DNA of 64,000 nt from JANNNX01 sp031398745 (lineage in GTDB: Bacteria > Actinomycetota > Acidimicrobiia > Acidimicrobiales > CADCSY01), in contig JANNNX010000065.1 in the NCBI GenBank assembly GCA_031398745.1, positions 5,660 to 69,659 on the forward strand. The letters run 5' to 3'. Within the stretch, counting starts at the first letter, position 1; every line of letters starts with the position of its first letter. The notes beneath the pieces are model-generated. The model saw only the letters and a list, made by a program, of their open reading frames with translations. It was not told the DNA's origin and did not search any database. A program made the translations under genes and the position numbers. Of the stretch, positions 32,228-40,192 are shown in pieces.

Positions 32228-32914
32228 GTGCGCATTGGAGTTCTCGGGGGTACCGGTCCGGCCGGTCGGGCGCTGGCATCGCGGCTGGCGTCGGTCGACT
32301 TCGACGTCGTCATCGGGTCCCGGACGGCCGAGCGGGCCGTGGCCGCGGTCAACAAGGTGCACGAGCGCTGGCCCGACCGCAGCCTGCCCCTGACCGGCGA
32401 CACCAACGAGGGAGCCGCCGCCGCCGACCTGGTGATCGTGGCCACACCCTGGGAGGCCGCGGCCGAGACGGCCCTGTCGGTACGCCACCACCTCGACGGG
32501 AAGGTCGTGGCCTGCATGGCCAACGCCTTGGCCCGGGTGGGCTTCGAGTTCCAGTCGGTCGTCCCGCCCCGGGGCTCGGTGGCCGCCAACGTCCAAGGGG
32601 CGGTGCCCGAGGCGCTGGTGGCCGCGGCCTTCCACCACCTGCCGGCCGGGGCCGTGGGCCGCCTCGACGACGAGGTCGACTCCGACGTGCTGGTGTGCTC
32701 CGACCACCGCGAGGCCGTCGAGGCGGTGTGTCAGGTGGCTCGCCGGATCCCCGGGGTCCGCCCCGTCCACGTCGGCTCGCTGTCGAACGCGGCGCCGCTC
32801 GAGACCTTCGTGTCGGTGCTGCTCGAGGTCAACGCCCGCTACGACGCCCGGGTGGCGATCCGTCTCACCGGCCTCGACGTCGAGGCCGATCACTTCGTGC
32901 CCACCCTCCGTTGA
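32228..32914 (+). CDS. npdG: NADPH:coenzyme F420 reductase
   Basis: A 228-residue Rossmann protein beginning MRIGVLGGTGPAGRALASRL, with VVIGSRTAERA binding the NADPH phosphate, ADLVIVATPWEAA and VVACMANALAR. These match the F420-dependent NADP oxidoreductases (NpdG) that move hydride between NADPH and F420. It implies F420 metabolism in this organism. The gene is divergent from fabI and 22 nt upstream of mshC, so both are possibly in one transcript. Confidence 0.88.
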   Translation: MRIGVLGGTGPAGRALASRLASVDFDVVIGSRTAERAVAAVNKVHERWPDRSLPLTGDTNEGAAAADLVIVATPWEAAAETALSVRHHLDGKVVACMANALARVGFEFQSVVPPRGSVAANVQGAVPEALVAAAFHHLPAGAVGRLDDEVDSDVLVCSDHREAVEAVCQVARRIPGVRPVHVGSLSNAAPLETFVSVLLEVNARYDARVAIRLTGLDVEADHFVPTLR

Positions 32915-32936
32915 TTTCCCCGGCCGAGGCCCCCCG

Positions 32937-34067
32937 ATGACGATGCGCGTGTTCGACACCGCCCGCGACGACGTCGTCGCCTTCGAGCCGGGGCCGCGGG
33001 TGACGATGTACACCTGCGGCATCACCCCCTACGACTCGACCCACATCGGCCACGCCGCCACATTCCTGGCCTACGACGTGCTCCAGCGCCGGCTGCGTGA
33101 CCTCGGCCACGAGACCCGCTGCGTCCGCAATATCACCGACGTCGATGACCCCTTGCTGGCCAAGGCCCGCGAGCTGGGCGTGCACTACCTCGACCTGGCC
33201 GCGGCCGAGACCTCTCGCTTCCGCAGCGACATGGACGCCCTCGGGATGCTGGCCTGCTTCTCCGAGCCCCGGGCCACCTCGGCGATCGCCGACATCCGGG
33301 GTTACATCGGCATGCTGCTCGACACCGGCCACGCCTACCAGGCCGGCGGCGGCGTGTACTTCGACATCGCCACCTTCGCCGACTTCGGCAAGGTCAGCCA
33401 CCTGGACGAGGCGACCATGCTGGCCTATGCCGCCGAGCGGGGCGGCAACCTCGAGGACCCCCACAAGCGCCAGCCGCTCGACTTCGTGCTCTGGCAGCCG
33501 TCGGGCCCCGACGAGCCGGCCTGGGACTCGCTCTGGGGCTCGGGGCGGCCGGGGTGGCACATCGAGTGCTCGGCGCTGGCCATGCGCGACCTCGGTCCCA
33601 CCATCGACCTGCACGGCGGGGGCAGCGACCTGATCTTCCCGCACCACGAGTGCGAGACGGCCCAGTCCGAATCGGCCACCGGCGAGCCGTTCGTGCGCCA
33701 CTGGATGCACGTGGGCATGGTCCGGCTGGGGGGCGAGAAGATGTCCAAGAGCCTCGGCAACCTGGTCTTCGTGTCCGATTTGCTGAAGGACTGGGACCCG
33801 ATGGCGATCCGCCTCGCCATCCTCGAGCACCGCTACCGCGACTCGTGGGAGTGGACCGACGACCTGCTCGACACGGCCGCGGCCCGACTTGACCGCTGGC
33901 GGGGCGCGGGGGAGGGGTCGGCCGGTCTGGCCGACGTCCGAGCCGCCCTCGACGACGACCTCGACACCCCGTCGGCCCTGGCCGCCATCGACGCCGCCGC
34001 CGGTCCGGGACGCTCCTCCGACGGCGGGGTCGGCCAGGCGGCCGCCCTCCTCGGCATCCTCCTCTGA
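32937..34067 (+). CDS. mshC: Cysteine:GlcN-Ins ligase of mycothiol synthesis
   Basis: A 376-residue class I aminoacyl-tRNA-synthetase-like ligase. MYTCGITPYDSTHIGHAATFLAYD carries the zinc cysteine and HxGH site with the PYD(A/S)TH(L/I)GHA form that separates MshC from CysRS. WHIECSAL and HHECE are further ligands and KMSKSLGNLVFV is the KMSKS loop. It lacks the tRNA-binding C-terminus of CysRS. It joins cysteine to glucosaminyl-inositol. ATG 32937 follows GAGG. A perfect 14-bp stem-loop lies 25 nt after its stop. Confidence 0.92.
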   Translation: MTMRVFDTARDDVVAFEPGPRVTMYTCGITPYDSTHIGHAATFLAYDVLQRRLRDLGHETRCVRNITDVDDPLLAKARELGVHYLDLAAAETSRFRSDMDALGMLACFSEPRATSAIADIRGYIGMLLDTGHAYQAGGGVYFDIATFADFGKVSHLDEATMLAYAAERGGNLEDPHKRQPLDFVLWQPSGPDEPAWDSLWGSGRPGWHIECSALAMRDLGPTIDLHGGGSDLIFPHHECETAQSESATGEPFVRHWMHVGMVRLGGEKMSKSLGNLVFVSDLLKDWDPMAIRLAILEHRYRDSWEWTDDLLDTAAARLDRWRGAGEGSAGLADVRAALDDDLDTPSALAAIDAAAGPGRSSDGGVGQAAALLGILL

Positions 34068-34092
34068 CCCCCGGCGCTCCCACCCCCCCCAA

Positions 34093-34142
34093 CGTTCTCG
34101 GCGCGCCTGGGCCGCAATGCCGTACGGAGCGCGCCGAGAACG
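34093..34142. terminator. Perfect 14-bp stem-loop between convergent genes
   Basis: CGTTCTCGGCGCGC (34093-34106) and GCGCGCCGAGAACG (34129-34142) pair completely around a 22-nt loop. It lies between the convergent stops of mshC (34067) and the LLM gene (34150). No U-run is present on either strand, so it may act as a bidirectional GC-hairpin terminator or belong to a dispersed palindrome family. Confidence 0.6.
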
Positions 34143-34149
34143 GCAGAGC

Positions 34150-35349
34150 TCAGTCGAGGAGGGGCATGACCTCGGCGATGAAGCGGTCGGCCATGGTCGG
34201 CTCCCCCGGGTCGCGGGTGCCCTTGGTGTCGATGCCGACGTCCATGCCCACCAGCAGCTCCTGGAGGCCGAGGGCCTGGTAGTCGCGGAGACCGGCGGCG
34301 ACCTGCTCGGGGGTGCCCATGCTCGTCCCCTTGGGCACCTCGCCGCCGGGGCCCGGACCGAACGGCGGGGGGCCGGCGTGCTCGTCGCCGCCGCCGCCGC
34401 CGTCGGGGCTGTCGTGGCCGGCGGAAGCCGCGGCCTCGTCGGAGCCGTCGCCGCTGCCCGAACCCACGCCCGTCCGGTTCAGGCGCTCGGCCACCGGGTT
34501 GCGACCGAGGAAGCGCTGCTCGAGGGCGAGCTGCTTGTTCACCCACTCCATGTAGTCGGGGCCGACCGGGCCGCCGAAGGTGGCGAACGCCGCTTCTCGT
34601 GACTCCGCGATGTTCACCGTGGTCTGGGCGCTGGTCCAGCGCAGGGCCCGCTCGATGGTCTCGTCGTCGTGGCCGGCGGCGTCGAGCTCGCTGCGGTATA
34701 GGTCCCACCACTTGACGGTGTTCTCCCACGGGTTGCCGGGCACGAACGCCGGGAAGATGTGGGCCGCCCAGCCCTGGGCGGCGGCGTAGCGAATGCCGCC
34801 CTCCGACTGGCAGGCCCGCTTGACCACAGGACCGCCGGGGGTGAAGGCCGCCGGCATGATCCGCTCGTAGAGCGTTCCTCGGTACTGGTCGGTCTCGAAC
34901 GAGAGAGGCTCGTCGTCGGGGGTGTGGGCCCAGGCCTGGGCGACGATCTCCATCAGCTCGTTCATGCGGGCCGGGTGCTCGCCGTCGGGCACCTGCCCGA
35001 ACCCGAGGCCCTCGAAGGGGATGCCCCCGGAGCCGACGCCGAATACGAAGCGGCCCTGGGTGAGCTGGTCGAGCAGGTTGGCCTGCTCGGCCAGCCGGAA
35101 CGGGTGGTGCAGCGGCACCACCGACACCAAGAAGCCGACGTGGATCTGCTCGGTGGCCGCCGCCAGATAGCTGCCGAGCATGAAGTTGTTGCCATAGGTG
35201 CTGTAGCCGGTGAAGTGGTGCTCGGCCAGGTAGAAGGCCCCGAAGCCGCCGGCGTCGAGCGTCTTGGCCGCGTCGATCACGTTCCGGATGATCCGGCTGT
35301 CGTGCTCTGGCCCTGGGCTGATCGGGGTCTGGAAGGTCGAGAACTTCAT
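34150..35349 (-). CDS. LLM class flavin-dependent oxidoreductase
   Basis: A 399-residue luciferase-like TIM-barrel protein: MKFSTFQTPISPG, FGAFYLAEHHFTGYSTYG, HVGFLVSVVPLHHPFRLAEQ and RFVFGVGSGGIPFEGLGFG are standard LLM elements. Whether it uses FMN or F420 is unclear, though F420 metabolism is encoded nearby. Before the last helices there is a low-complexity insert (residues about 290-335) of Gly, Ser, Asp and Pro that LLM proteins usually lack. ATG 35349 was chosen because it fits the family start. Confidence 0.82.
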   Translation of the reverse strand: MKFSTFQTPISPGPEHDSRIIRNVIDAAKTLDAGGFGAFYLAEHHFTGYSTYGNNFMLGSYLAAATEQIHVGFLVSVVPLHHPFRLAEQANLLDQLTQGRFVFGVGSGGIPFEGLGFGQVPDGEHPARMNELMEIVAQAWAHTPDDEPLSFETDQYRGTLYERIMPAAFTPGGPVVKRACQSEGGIRYAAAQGWAAHIFPAFVPGNPWENTVKWWDLYRSELDAAGHDDETIERALRWTSAQTTVNIAESREAAFATFGGPVGPDYMEWVNKQLALEQRFLGRNPVAERLNRTGVGSGSGDGSDEAAASAGHDSPDGGGGGDEHAGPPPFGPGPGGEVPKGTSMGTPEQVAAGLRDYQALGLQELLVGMDVGIDTKGTRDPGEPTMADRFIAEVMPLLD

Positions 35350-35467
35350 CGGGCCACCACCGTTCGGAAGAGGGGATCTGGCCGCAGAAACGAAATCAGA
35401 TTCCGAATAGCAGGGCAAGCCGTGCCTGCCGCGACGACGCAACGCCGGGCGGCCGGGGGGCCGCCTC

Positions 35468-35473
35468 TACCAT
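35468..35473 (+). promoter_or_regulatory. -10 element TACCAT for thrS
   Basis: TACCAT with 10 nt to ATG 35484 and no Shine-Dalgarno, giving at most a few nucleotides of leader. Confidence 0.45.
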
Positions 35474-35483
35474 CGGCCACGCC

Positions 35484-37463
35484 ATGACCGACACCATCTC
35501 CGTCACGCTGCCCGATGGCTCCGCGCGCCAGCTCGAGGTCGGCGCCACCGGTGCCGACCTGGCGGCCGCCATCGGTCGACGGTTGGCGGCCGACGCGGTG
35601 GCCGTGGTGGTCGACGGCGAGGAGCGAGACCTCACCGGTCCGTTGCCCGATGGGGCCACGGTGAGCGTGGTCACGGCCAACAGCCCCGAGGGCCGCCACG
35701 TGCTGCGCCACTCGACCGCCCACGTGCTGGCCCAGGCGGTACTGCAGCTGTTCCCGGGGGCCACCTTCTCCATCGGGCCCGCGATCGAGAACGGCTTCTA
35801 CTACGACTTCGAGCTTCCCGGCGGCGTGACCTTCTCCGAGGACGACCTCGAGCGGATCGAGGCCCGGATGAGCCAGATCGTCGCCGCCGACCAGCCCTTC
35901 GTGCGTCAGGAGCTGACCGCGGCCGAGGCCCTCGATCTCTTCGCGGCCCACCCCTACAAGCGCGAGATCATCGAGCGGGTCGACGCCAGCGAGGTGACCG
36001 GGGGCGACGTGGTGTCGATCTACCGCATCAGCCCCGAGTTCGTCGACCTGTGCCGCGGTCCCCACGTTCCGTCGACTGGCCGGCTCGGCCAGTTCAAGCT
36101 CCAGAAGGTGGCCGGCGCCTACTGGCGGGGGGACGAGCACGGGCCGATGCTCCAGCGCATCTACGGCACCGCCTGGGAGTCGAAGGCGGCGCTGGAGGCC
36201 CACCTCCTCCAGCTGGAGGAGGCCGAGCGTCGCGACCACCGTCGCCTCGGCGCCGAGCTCGACCTGTTCAGCTTTCCGTCCGAGATCGGTGGCGGCCTGC
36301 CCGTGTTCCACCCCAAGGGCGCGCTGGTGCGCAAGCTCATGGAGGACTACTCCCGGGCCGAGCACGACCGGGCCGGGTACGACTTCGTACACACCCCGCA
36401 CCTGGCCAAGTCGTCGCTGTTCGAGACCTCGGGCCACCTCGAGTGGTACGCCGAGGGCATGTACCCCCCCATGGAGATGGAGGGCGCGACCTACTACCCG
36501 AAGCCGATGAACTGCCCGATGCACATGCTCATCTACCGGTCGCAGCAGCGCTCGTACCGCGAACTCCCGTTGCGCCTCTTCGAGTTGGGCACCGTCTACC
36601 GCTACGAGAAATCCGGCGTCCTCCACGGCCTGATGCGGGCCCGGGGCTTCACCCAGGACGACTCCCACATCTTCTGCACCCCCGAGCAGTTGGGCGACGA
36701 ACTGGCCTCGCTGCTGGTGTTCGTGGTCGACGTGCTGCGGGCCTTCGGCTTCGAGGAGTTCAGCGCCGATCTCTCGACCCGTCCGGAGAAGTTCGTGGGG
36801 GAGCCAGCCGATTGGGACGAGGCCGAGGCCGCGCTGGCCGCGGCGCTCGAGCGAGCCGGCATCGCCTACCAGGTGGCGGAGGGCGAGGGCGCCTTCTACG
36901 CCCCGAAGATCGACGTCCACATCCGCGATGCCATCGGCCGGCCCTGGCAGGTCTCGACCCTCCAGGTCGACTTCCAGCTGCCCGACCGCTTCGACCTGGA
37001 GTACGTCGGCGCCGACAACCAGCGCCACCGGCCCCGAGTGATCCACCGGGCCCTGTTCGGCTCGGTCGAGCGGTTCCTCGGGATCCTGGTCGAACACCAC
37101 GCCGGCGCCTTCCCGCTCTGGCTGGCGCCCGTGCAGGTCCGGGTCCTGCCGGTGCGCGACGACCACCACGACTACGCCCAGTCGGTGGTCGCCCGCTTGC
37201 GGTCGGCCGGGTTCCGGGTCGACCTGGTCGACGCCTCCGAGAAGCTGGGGGCTCGCATCCGCGACGCCAAGGTGACCAAGCTGCCCTACGTCCTGGTGGT
37301 GGGCGACGACGACGTCGCCTCGAACACGGTCGGGGTGAACAGCCGCGACGCCGAGGTCGAGCGGGGGGTGACGGTCGAGGAACTGGTCGATCGCCTCACC
37401 GTCGAGGCCGTACCCGGGTCGGTGACTCCTCTGGTCGACCCACCGGCCGGGCGGGCGGGCTGA
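35484..37463 (+). CDS. thrS: Threonine--tRNA ligase
   Basis: A 659-residue class II synthetase: N-terminal TGS domain (ISVTLPDGSARQLEVG), editing domain with HSTAHVLAQAV and YRISPEFVDLCRGPHVPSTG (HxxxH...CxxxH), catalytic domain with YYPKPMNCPMHMLIY, RARGFTQDDSHIFC and HRPRVIHRALFGSVERFLG, and an anticodon-binding C-terminus. It charges tRNA-Thr. The HIT gene follows 2 nt later, as in mycobacteria. No T-box or leader is possible with the very short 5' end. Confidence 0.96.
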   Translation: MTDTISVTLPDGSARQLEVGATGADLAAAIGRRLAADAVAVVVDGEERDLTGPLPDGATVSVVTANSPEGRHVLRHSTAHVLAQAVLQLFPGATFSIGPAIENGFYYDFELPGGVTFSEDDLERIEARMSQIVAADQPFVRQELTAAEALDLFAAHPYKREIIERVDASEVTGGDVVSIYRISPEFVDLCRGPHVPSTGRLGQFKLQKVAGAYWRGDEHGPMLQRIYGTAWESKAALEAHLLQLEEAERRDHRRLGAELDLFSFPSEIGGGLPVFHPKGALVRKLMEDYSRAEHDRAGYDFVHTPHLAKSSLFETSGHLEWYAEGMYPPMEMEGATYYPKPMNCPMHMLIYRSQQRSYRELPLRLFELGTVYRYEKSGVLHGLMRARGFTQDDSHIFCTPEQLGDELASLLVFVVDVLRAFGFEEFSADLSTRPEKFVGEPADWDEAEAALAAALERAGIAYQVAEGEGAFYAPKIDVHIRDAIGRPWQVSTLQVDFQLPDRFDLEYVGADNQRHRPRVIHRALFGSVERFLGILVEHHAGAFPLWLAPVQVRVLPVRDDHHDYAQSVVARLRSAGFRVDLVDASEKLGARIRDAKVTKLPYVLVVGDDDVASNTVGVNSRDAEVERGVTVEELVDRLTVEAVPGSVTPLVDPPAGRAG

Positions 37464-37465
37464 CG

Positions 37466-37981
37466 GTGGCCCTCGAGCACCTGTGGGCCGCCTGGCGGGC
37501 CGACTACATGGCCGGGACGACCAAGGCGCCCACCCCCACCGACGGTCAGGGTTGCGTGTTCTGCCGGATCCTGGCCGGGGGCGAGGACGACGAGGAGCGC
37601 CTCGTCCTCTGGCGGGGCCGGCACGTGTTCGCCCTCCTCAATCTCTTCCCCTACACCAGCGGGCACCTCATGGTCCTGCCCTACCGCCACGTGGGGGAGA
37701 TCGAGGAGCTCGAGTCCGACGAGGCCGCCGAGCTGTGGTCGGGCGTGACCGACGCAGTGGTCGCCCTCAAGGCCGCCTATGGGCCCGAGGGCCTGAACCT
37801 GGGGGCCAACCTGGGGCGGGCGGCGGGGGCGGGGGTGCTCGGACACCTCCATGTCCACGTGCTGCCCCGGTGGTTCGGTGACTCGAACTTCATGACCCCG
37901 GTGGCCGAGGCCCGGGTCGTCCCCGAAGAGCTCAGCGCGACCGCGCGTCGACTTCGCGCCGCGTGGCCGGCGCCGGGCTGA
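37466..37981 (+). CDS. HIT-domain hydrolase/phosphorylase
   Basis: A 171-residue HIT protein. CVFCRILAGGEDDEE holds a zinc-type CxxC, FALLNLFPYTSGHLMVLPYRHV is the family core, and the HIT triad is LGHLHVHVLPRW. The arrangement matches actinobacterial Ap4A-phosphorylase-like HIT proteins encoded next to thrS. GTG 37466 lies within 3 nt of the thrS stop. The last 50 nt overlap the 3' end of a histidine kinase gene on the other strand. Confidence 0.9.
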   Translation: MALEHLWAAWRADYMAGTTKAPTPTDGQGCVFCRILAGGEDDEERLVLWRGRHVFALLNLFPYTSGHLMVLPYRHVGEIEELESDEAAELWSGVTDAVVALKAAYGPEGLNLGANLGRAAGAGVLGHLHVHVLPRWFGDSNFMTPVAEARVVPEELSATARRLRAAWPAPG

Positions 37982-39347
37982 GCGAGGGAGCCGGCTCCGG
38001 CGTCGGCTCCGGCAGGTCGAAGCCGAGGATCGCCCCGCCGTCGGGTGCGTCCTGCACCACCAGCGTCCCGTGCTCGGCCAACACCGCCTGTCGCACGATG
38101 GCCAGGCCGAGGCCCGATCCCGGCCGGGTCCGGTCGGCGGCGCCCCGGTAGAAGCGGTCGAAGACCCGTTCGCGATCGTCGGGAGCGATGCCGGGGCCGT
38201 GGTCTCGGACCCGCACCCTGGTCCCCGTCACCCGGAGCTCGACCGAGGTGTCGGGGGCACTGAACTTCAGGGCGTTGTCGACCAGGTTCGAGACCGCCCG
38301 CTCGAGCATCGTGGGATGCGCGTCGACCGTCGCCGGACGGTCGGTTGCGACCACGATGCTGCGACCGGTGCGGCGCCGGAAGCGGCTGGCGACGGTGTCG
38401 ACCAGCCCCGCGAGTTCGACCGGCTGCACGGGCTCGTCGATCCGGCCCTCGGTGGCCAGGTCGACCAGCTCGTTGGCCAGGTGGGTCAGCTCTCCCAGCT
38501 CGAGCTCGATGTCGGCGACGAGCCGGTGGTGCTCGTCGGCGTCGAGGTCCTCGGTGCGGGCCAGCACCTCGATGTTGGTCCGCAGGCTGGTCAGAGGTGT
38601 CCGTAGCTCGTGGCTGGCGTCTTGGACCAGGCGGTGCTGCTGCTCCCTCGAGGTGGCCAGCGCCGCCAGCATGGCGTTGAAGCTGGTGGCCAGCCGACCG
38701 ACCTCGTCGGTGCGGTCGACCAGGATCGGCGAGGCCAGATCCTCGGTCGCGGCCACGTGCTCGGCGGTGGCGGTCAGGCGGCGGATGGGTCGGGTGGCCC
38801 GCCGGGCGAGGACCAGCGAGGCCCCGGCGGCGACCGCGGCCACCGCGGCCCCGATGGCCGCCAGCCGGATGCCTAGCCCGGCCAGCACGTCGTCGGTCTC
38901 GGTCATGTCCCGGGCGACCTGCACCGCGCCGCCGCCCTCGACCGGGAAGGTCAGGAGGCGGTGGTGGACGCCGTCGATGTCGACGTCACGGAAGATCTCC
39001 TGACCCCCCGAGCGGGCCAGCTCGGCCTCGGCGTCGGCGATCGGCAGCGGGGGTTGGCCGGCGACCTCGAAGAGCGGGACCGCGTCCTCGTCGAGGACCT
39101 GGATGGCGGCATCGGATTGGAAGAAGCTCATGGGCGGCCGGCCCTCGGGGACGTCGGTGATGACGATGTCGCCCGGCACCGGGCCCCGCTGCCCGCCGGC
39201 GATGCTGGTGGCCCGCTGGAGCAGGAAGGTGTCGGCCTCGGCCCGCAGCTCGTGCTCGGTGACCACGAATGCCGCCCAGGCTGCGGCCGCCACCCCTGCC
39301 GTCACCAACGCCAGCACCAGTAACGACAGGCGGAGCTGGAGGCTCAC
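37932..39347 (-). CDS. Two-component sensor histidine kinase (MprB-like)
   Basis: A 471-residue kinase. Transmembrane helices lie at about residues 5-28 and 155-178 and flank a 120-residue external sensor domain. A HAMP linker (RRATRPIRRLTATAEHV) is followed by the H box QDASHELRTPLTSLR, N box NLVDNALKFS, and G boxes RVRDHGPGIA and RPGSGLGLAIVRQAV. The GTG start at 39347 overlaps the response-regulator stop. It would phosphorylate that regulator. The stimulus is unknown; MprB homologues respond to envelope stress. Confidence 0.93.
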   Translation of the reverse strand: MSLQLRLSLLVLALVTAGVAAAAWAAFVVTEHELRAEADTFLLQRATSIAGGQRGPVPGDIVITDVPEGRPPMSFFQSDAAIQVLDEDAVPLFEVAGQPPLPIADAEAELARSGGQEIFRDVDIDGVHHRLLTFPVEGGGAVQVARDMTETDDVLAGLGIRLAAIGAAVAAVAAGASLVLARRATRPIRRLTATAEHVAATEDLASPILVDRTDEVGRLATSFNAMLAALATSREQQHRLVQDASHELRTPLTSLRTNIEVLARTEDLDADEHHRLVADIELELGELTHLANELVDLATEGRIDEPVQPVELAGLVDTVASRFRRRTGRSIVVATDRPATVDAHPTMLERAVSNLVDNALKFSAPDTSVELRVTGTRVRVRDHGPGIAPDDRERVFDRFYRGAADRTRPGSGLGLAIVRQAVLAEHGTLVVQDAPDGGAILGFDLPEPTPEPAPSLSPAPATRREVDARSR

Positions 39348-40048
39348 GTGGTCGGCATCCGCAGGCTGTAGCCGACACCCCGCACGGTGTGGAGCAGCCG
39401 GACCTCGCCCCCGGCCTCGGTCTTGCGCCGGAGGTACCCGACGTAGACGTCGAGGGAGCGGGAGGTGGTCTCGAAGTCGAATCCCCAGATCCGGTCGTAG
39501 ATGACGTCACGGGTGAGCACGATGCCGACGTTGTCGGTGAGCAGCTCGAGCAGATCGAACTCGGTCTTGGTCAGCTCGAGCGCCCGGTCGCCCCGGCGGG
39601 CGGTCCGGGCCAGGGGGTCGACCACGAGGTCGGCCACCGTGAGTACCGAGGTGGCCCGAGCCAGGCTGGTCCGCCGCAGCAGCGCTCGTAGCCGGGCGAG
39701 CAGCTCGTCCAACGCGAACGGCTTGACCAGGTAGTCGTCCGCTCCCGCATCCAGGCCGGCCACCCGGTCGGCCACCTCGTGGCGGGCGGTGAGGATCAGG
39801 ATTGGGGTCCGGAGGTCGAGCCGGCGGACGCAGCGGCAGACCTCGAGTCCGTCGATGCCGGGCAGCATGATGTCGAGCACCAGCACGTCGTGGCTGCCGG
39901 CGGCCGCGCTGGCCAGCCCGTCGGGTCCGGTGGCGGCCGTCTCGACCTCGAACCCGTTGAGGCGTAGAGCCCGCTGCAACGACTCCCGCACGCCGCGGTC
40001 ATCTTCCACCACGAGCACGCGATTGCCTGGAGGCAGCGGCTCGACCAC
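39344..40048 (-). CDS. OmpR-family response regulator (MprA-like)
   Basis: A 234-residue regulator. The receiver has VLVVEDDRGVRESL, the phospho-acceptor Asp in DVLVLDIMLPGIDG and the switch Lys in DDYLVKPF. The winged-helix output domain ends RSLDVYVGYLRRKTEAGG and RGVGYSLR. GTG 40048 was preferred over GTG 40057 and 40054 because the TAGGGT -10 (40056-40061) overlaps the earlier codons and leaves the usual 7-nt spacer to 40048. It is divergent from a glycosyltransferase operon that it may control. Confidence 0.93.
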   Translation of the reverse strand: MVEPLPPGNRVLVVEDDRGVRESLQRALRLNGFEVETAATGPDGLASAAAGSHDVLVLDIMLPGIDGLEVCRCVRRLDLRTPILILTARHEVADRVAGLDAGADDYLVKPFALDELLARLRALLRRTSLARATSVLTVADLVVDPLARTARRGDRALELTKTEFDLLELLTDNVGIVLTRDVIYDRIWGFDFETTSRSLDVYVGYLRRKTEAGGEVRLLHTVRGVGYSLRMPTT

Positions 40049-40055
40049 GGTCACC

Positions 40056-40061
40056 ACCCTA
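40056..40061 (-). promoter_or_regulatory. -10 element TAGGGT for the two-component operon
   Basis: TAGGGT on the minus strand, 7 nt before GTG 40048, no ribosome site. Confidence 0.45.
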
Positions 40062-40081
40062 CGGAACGATGATCAGAGCTC

Positions 40082-40114
40082 GGTAAGACTCGCAGGTCGG
40101 GCCACATTCTTACC
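40082..40114. promoter_or_regulatory. Inverted repeat in the regulator/glycosyltransferase interval
   Basis: GGTAAGA (40082-40088) and TCTTACC (40108-40114) are perfect 7-bp arms 19 bp apart. It lies between the response-regulator gene and the divergent glycosyltransferase operon. A TTCTTACCTTCCTCTT stretch on the right also looks like a half-repeated regulator box. Candidate binding site for the adjacent OmpR-type regulator. Confidence 0.4.
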
Positions 40115-40192
40115 TTCCTCTTGCGCGCTTCTGGGACCCTGCTCACCTCGATCCGGCACCATCGGTTCCGACCGCGAGCGACGAGGGGCGCG

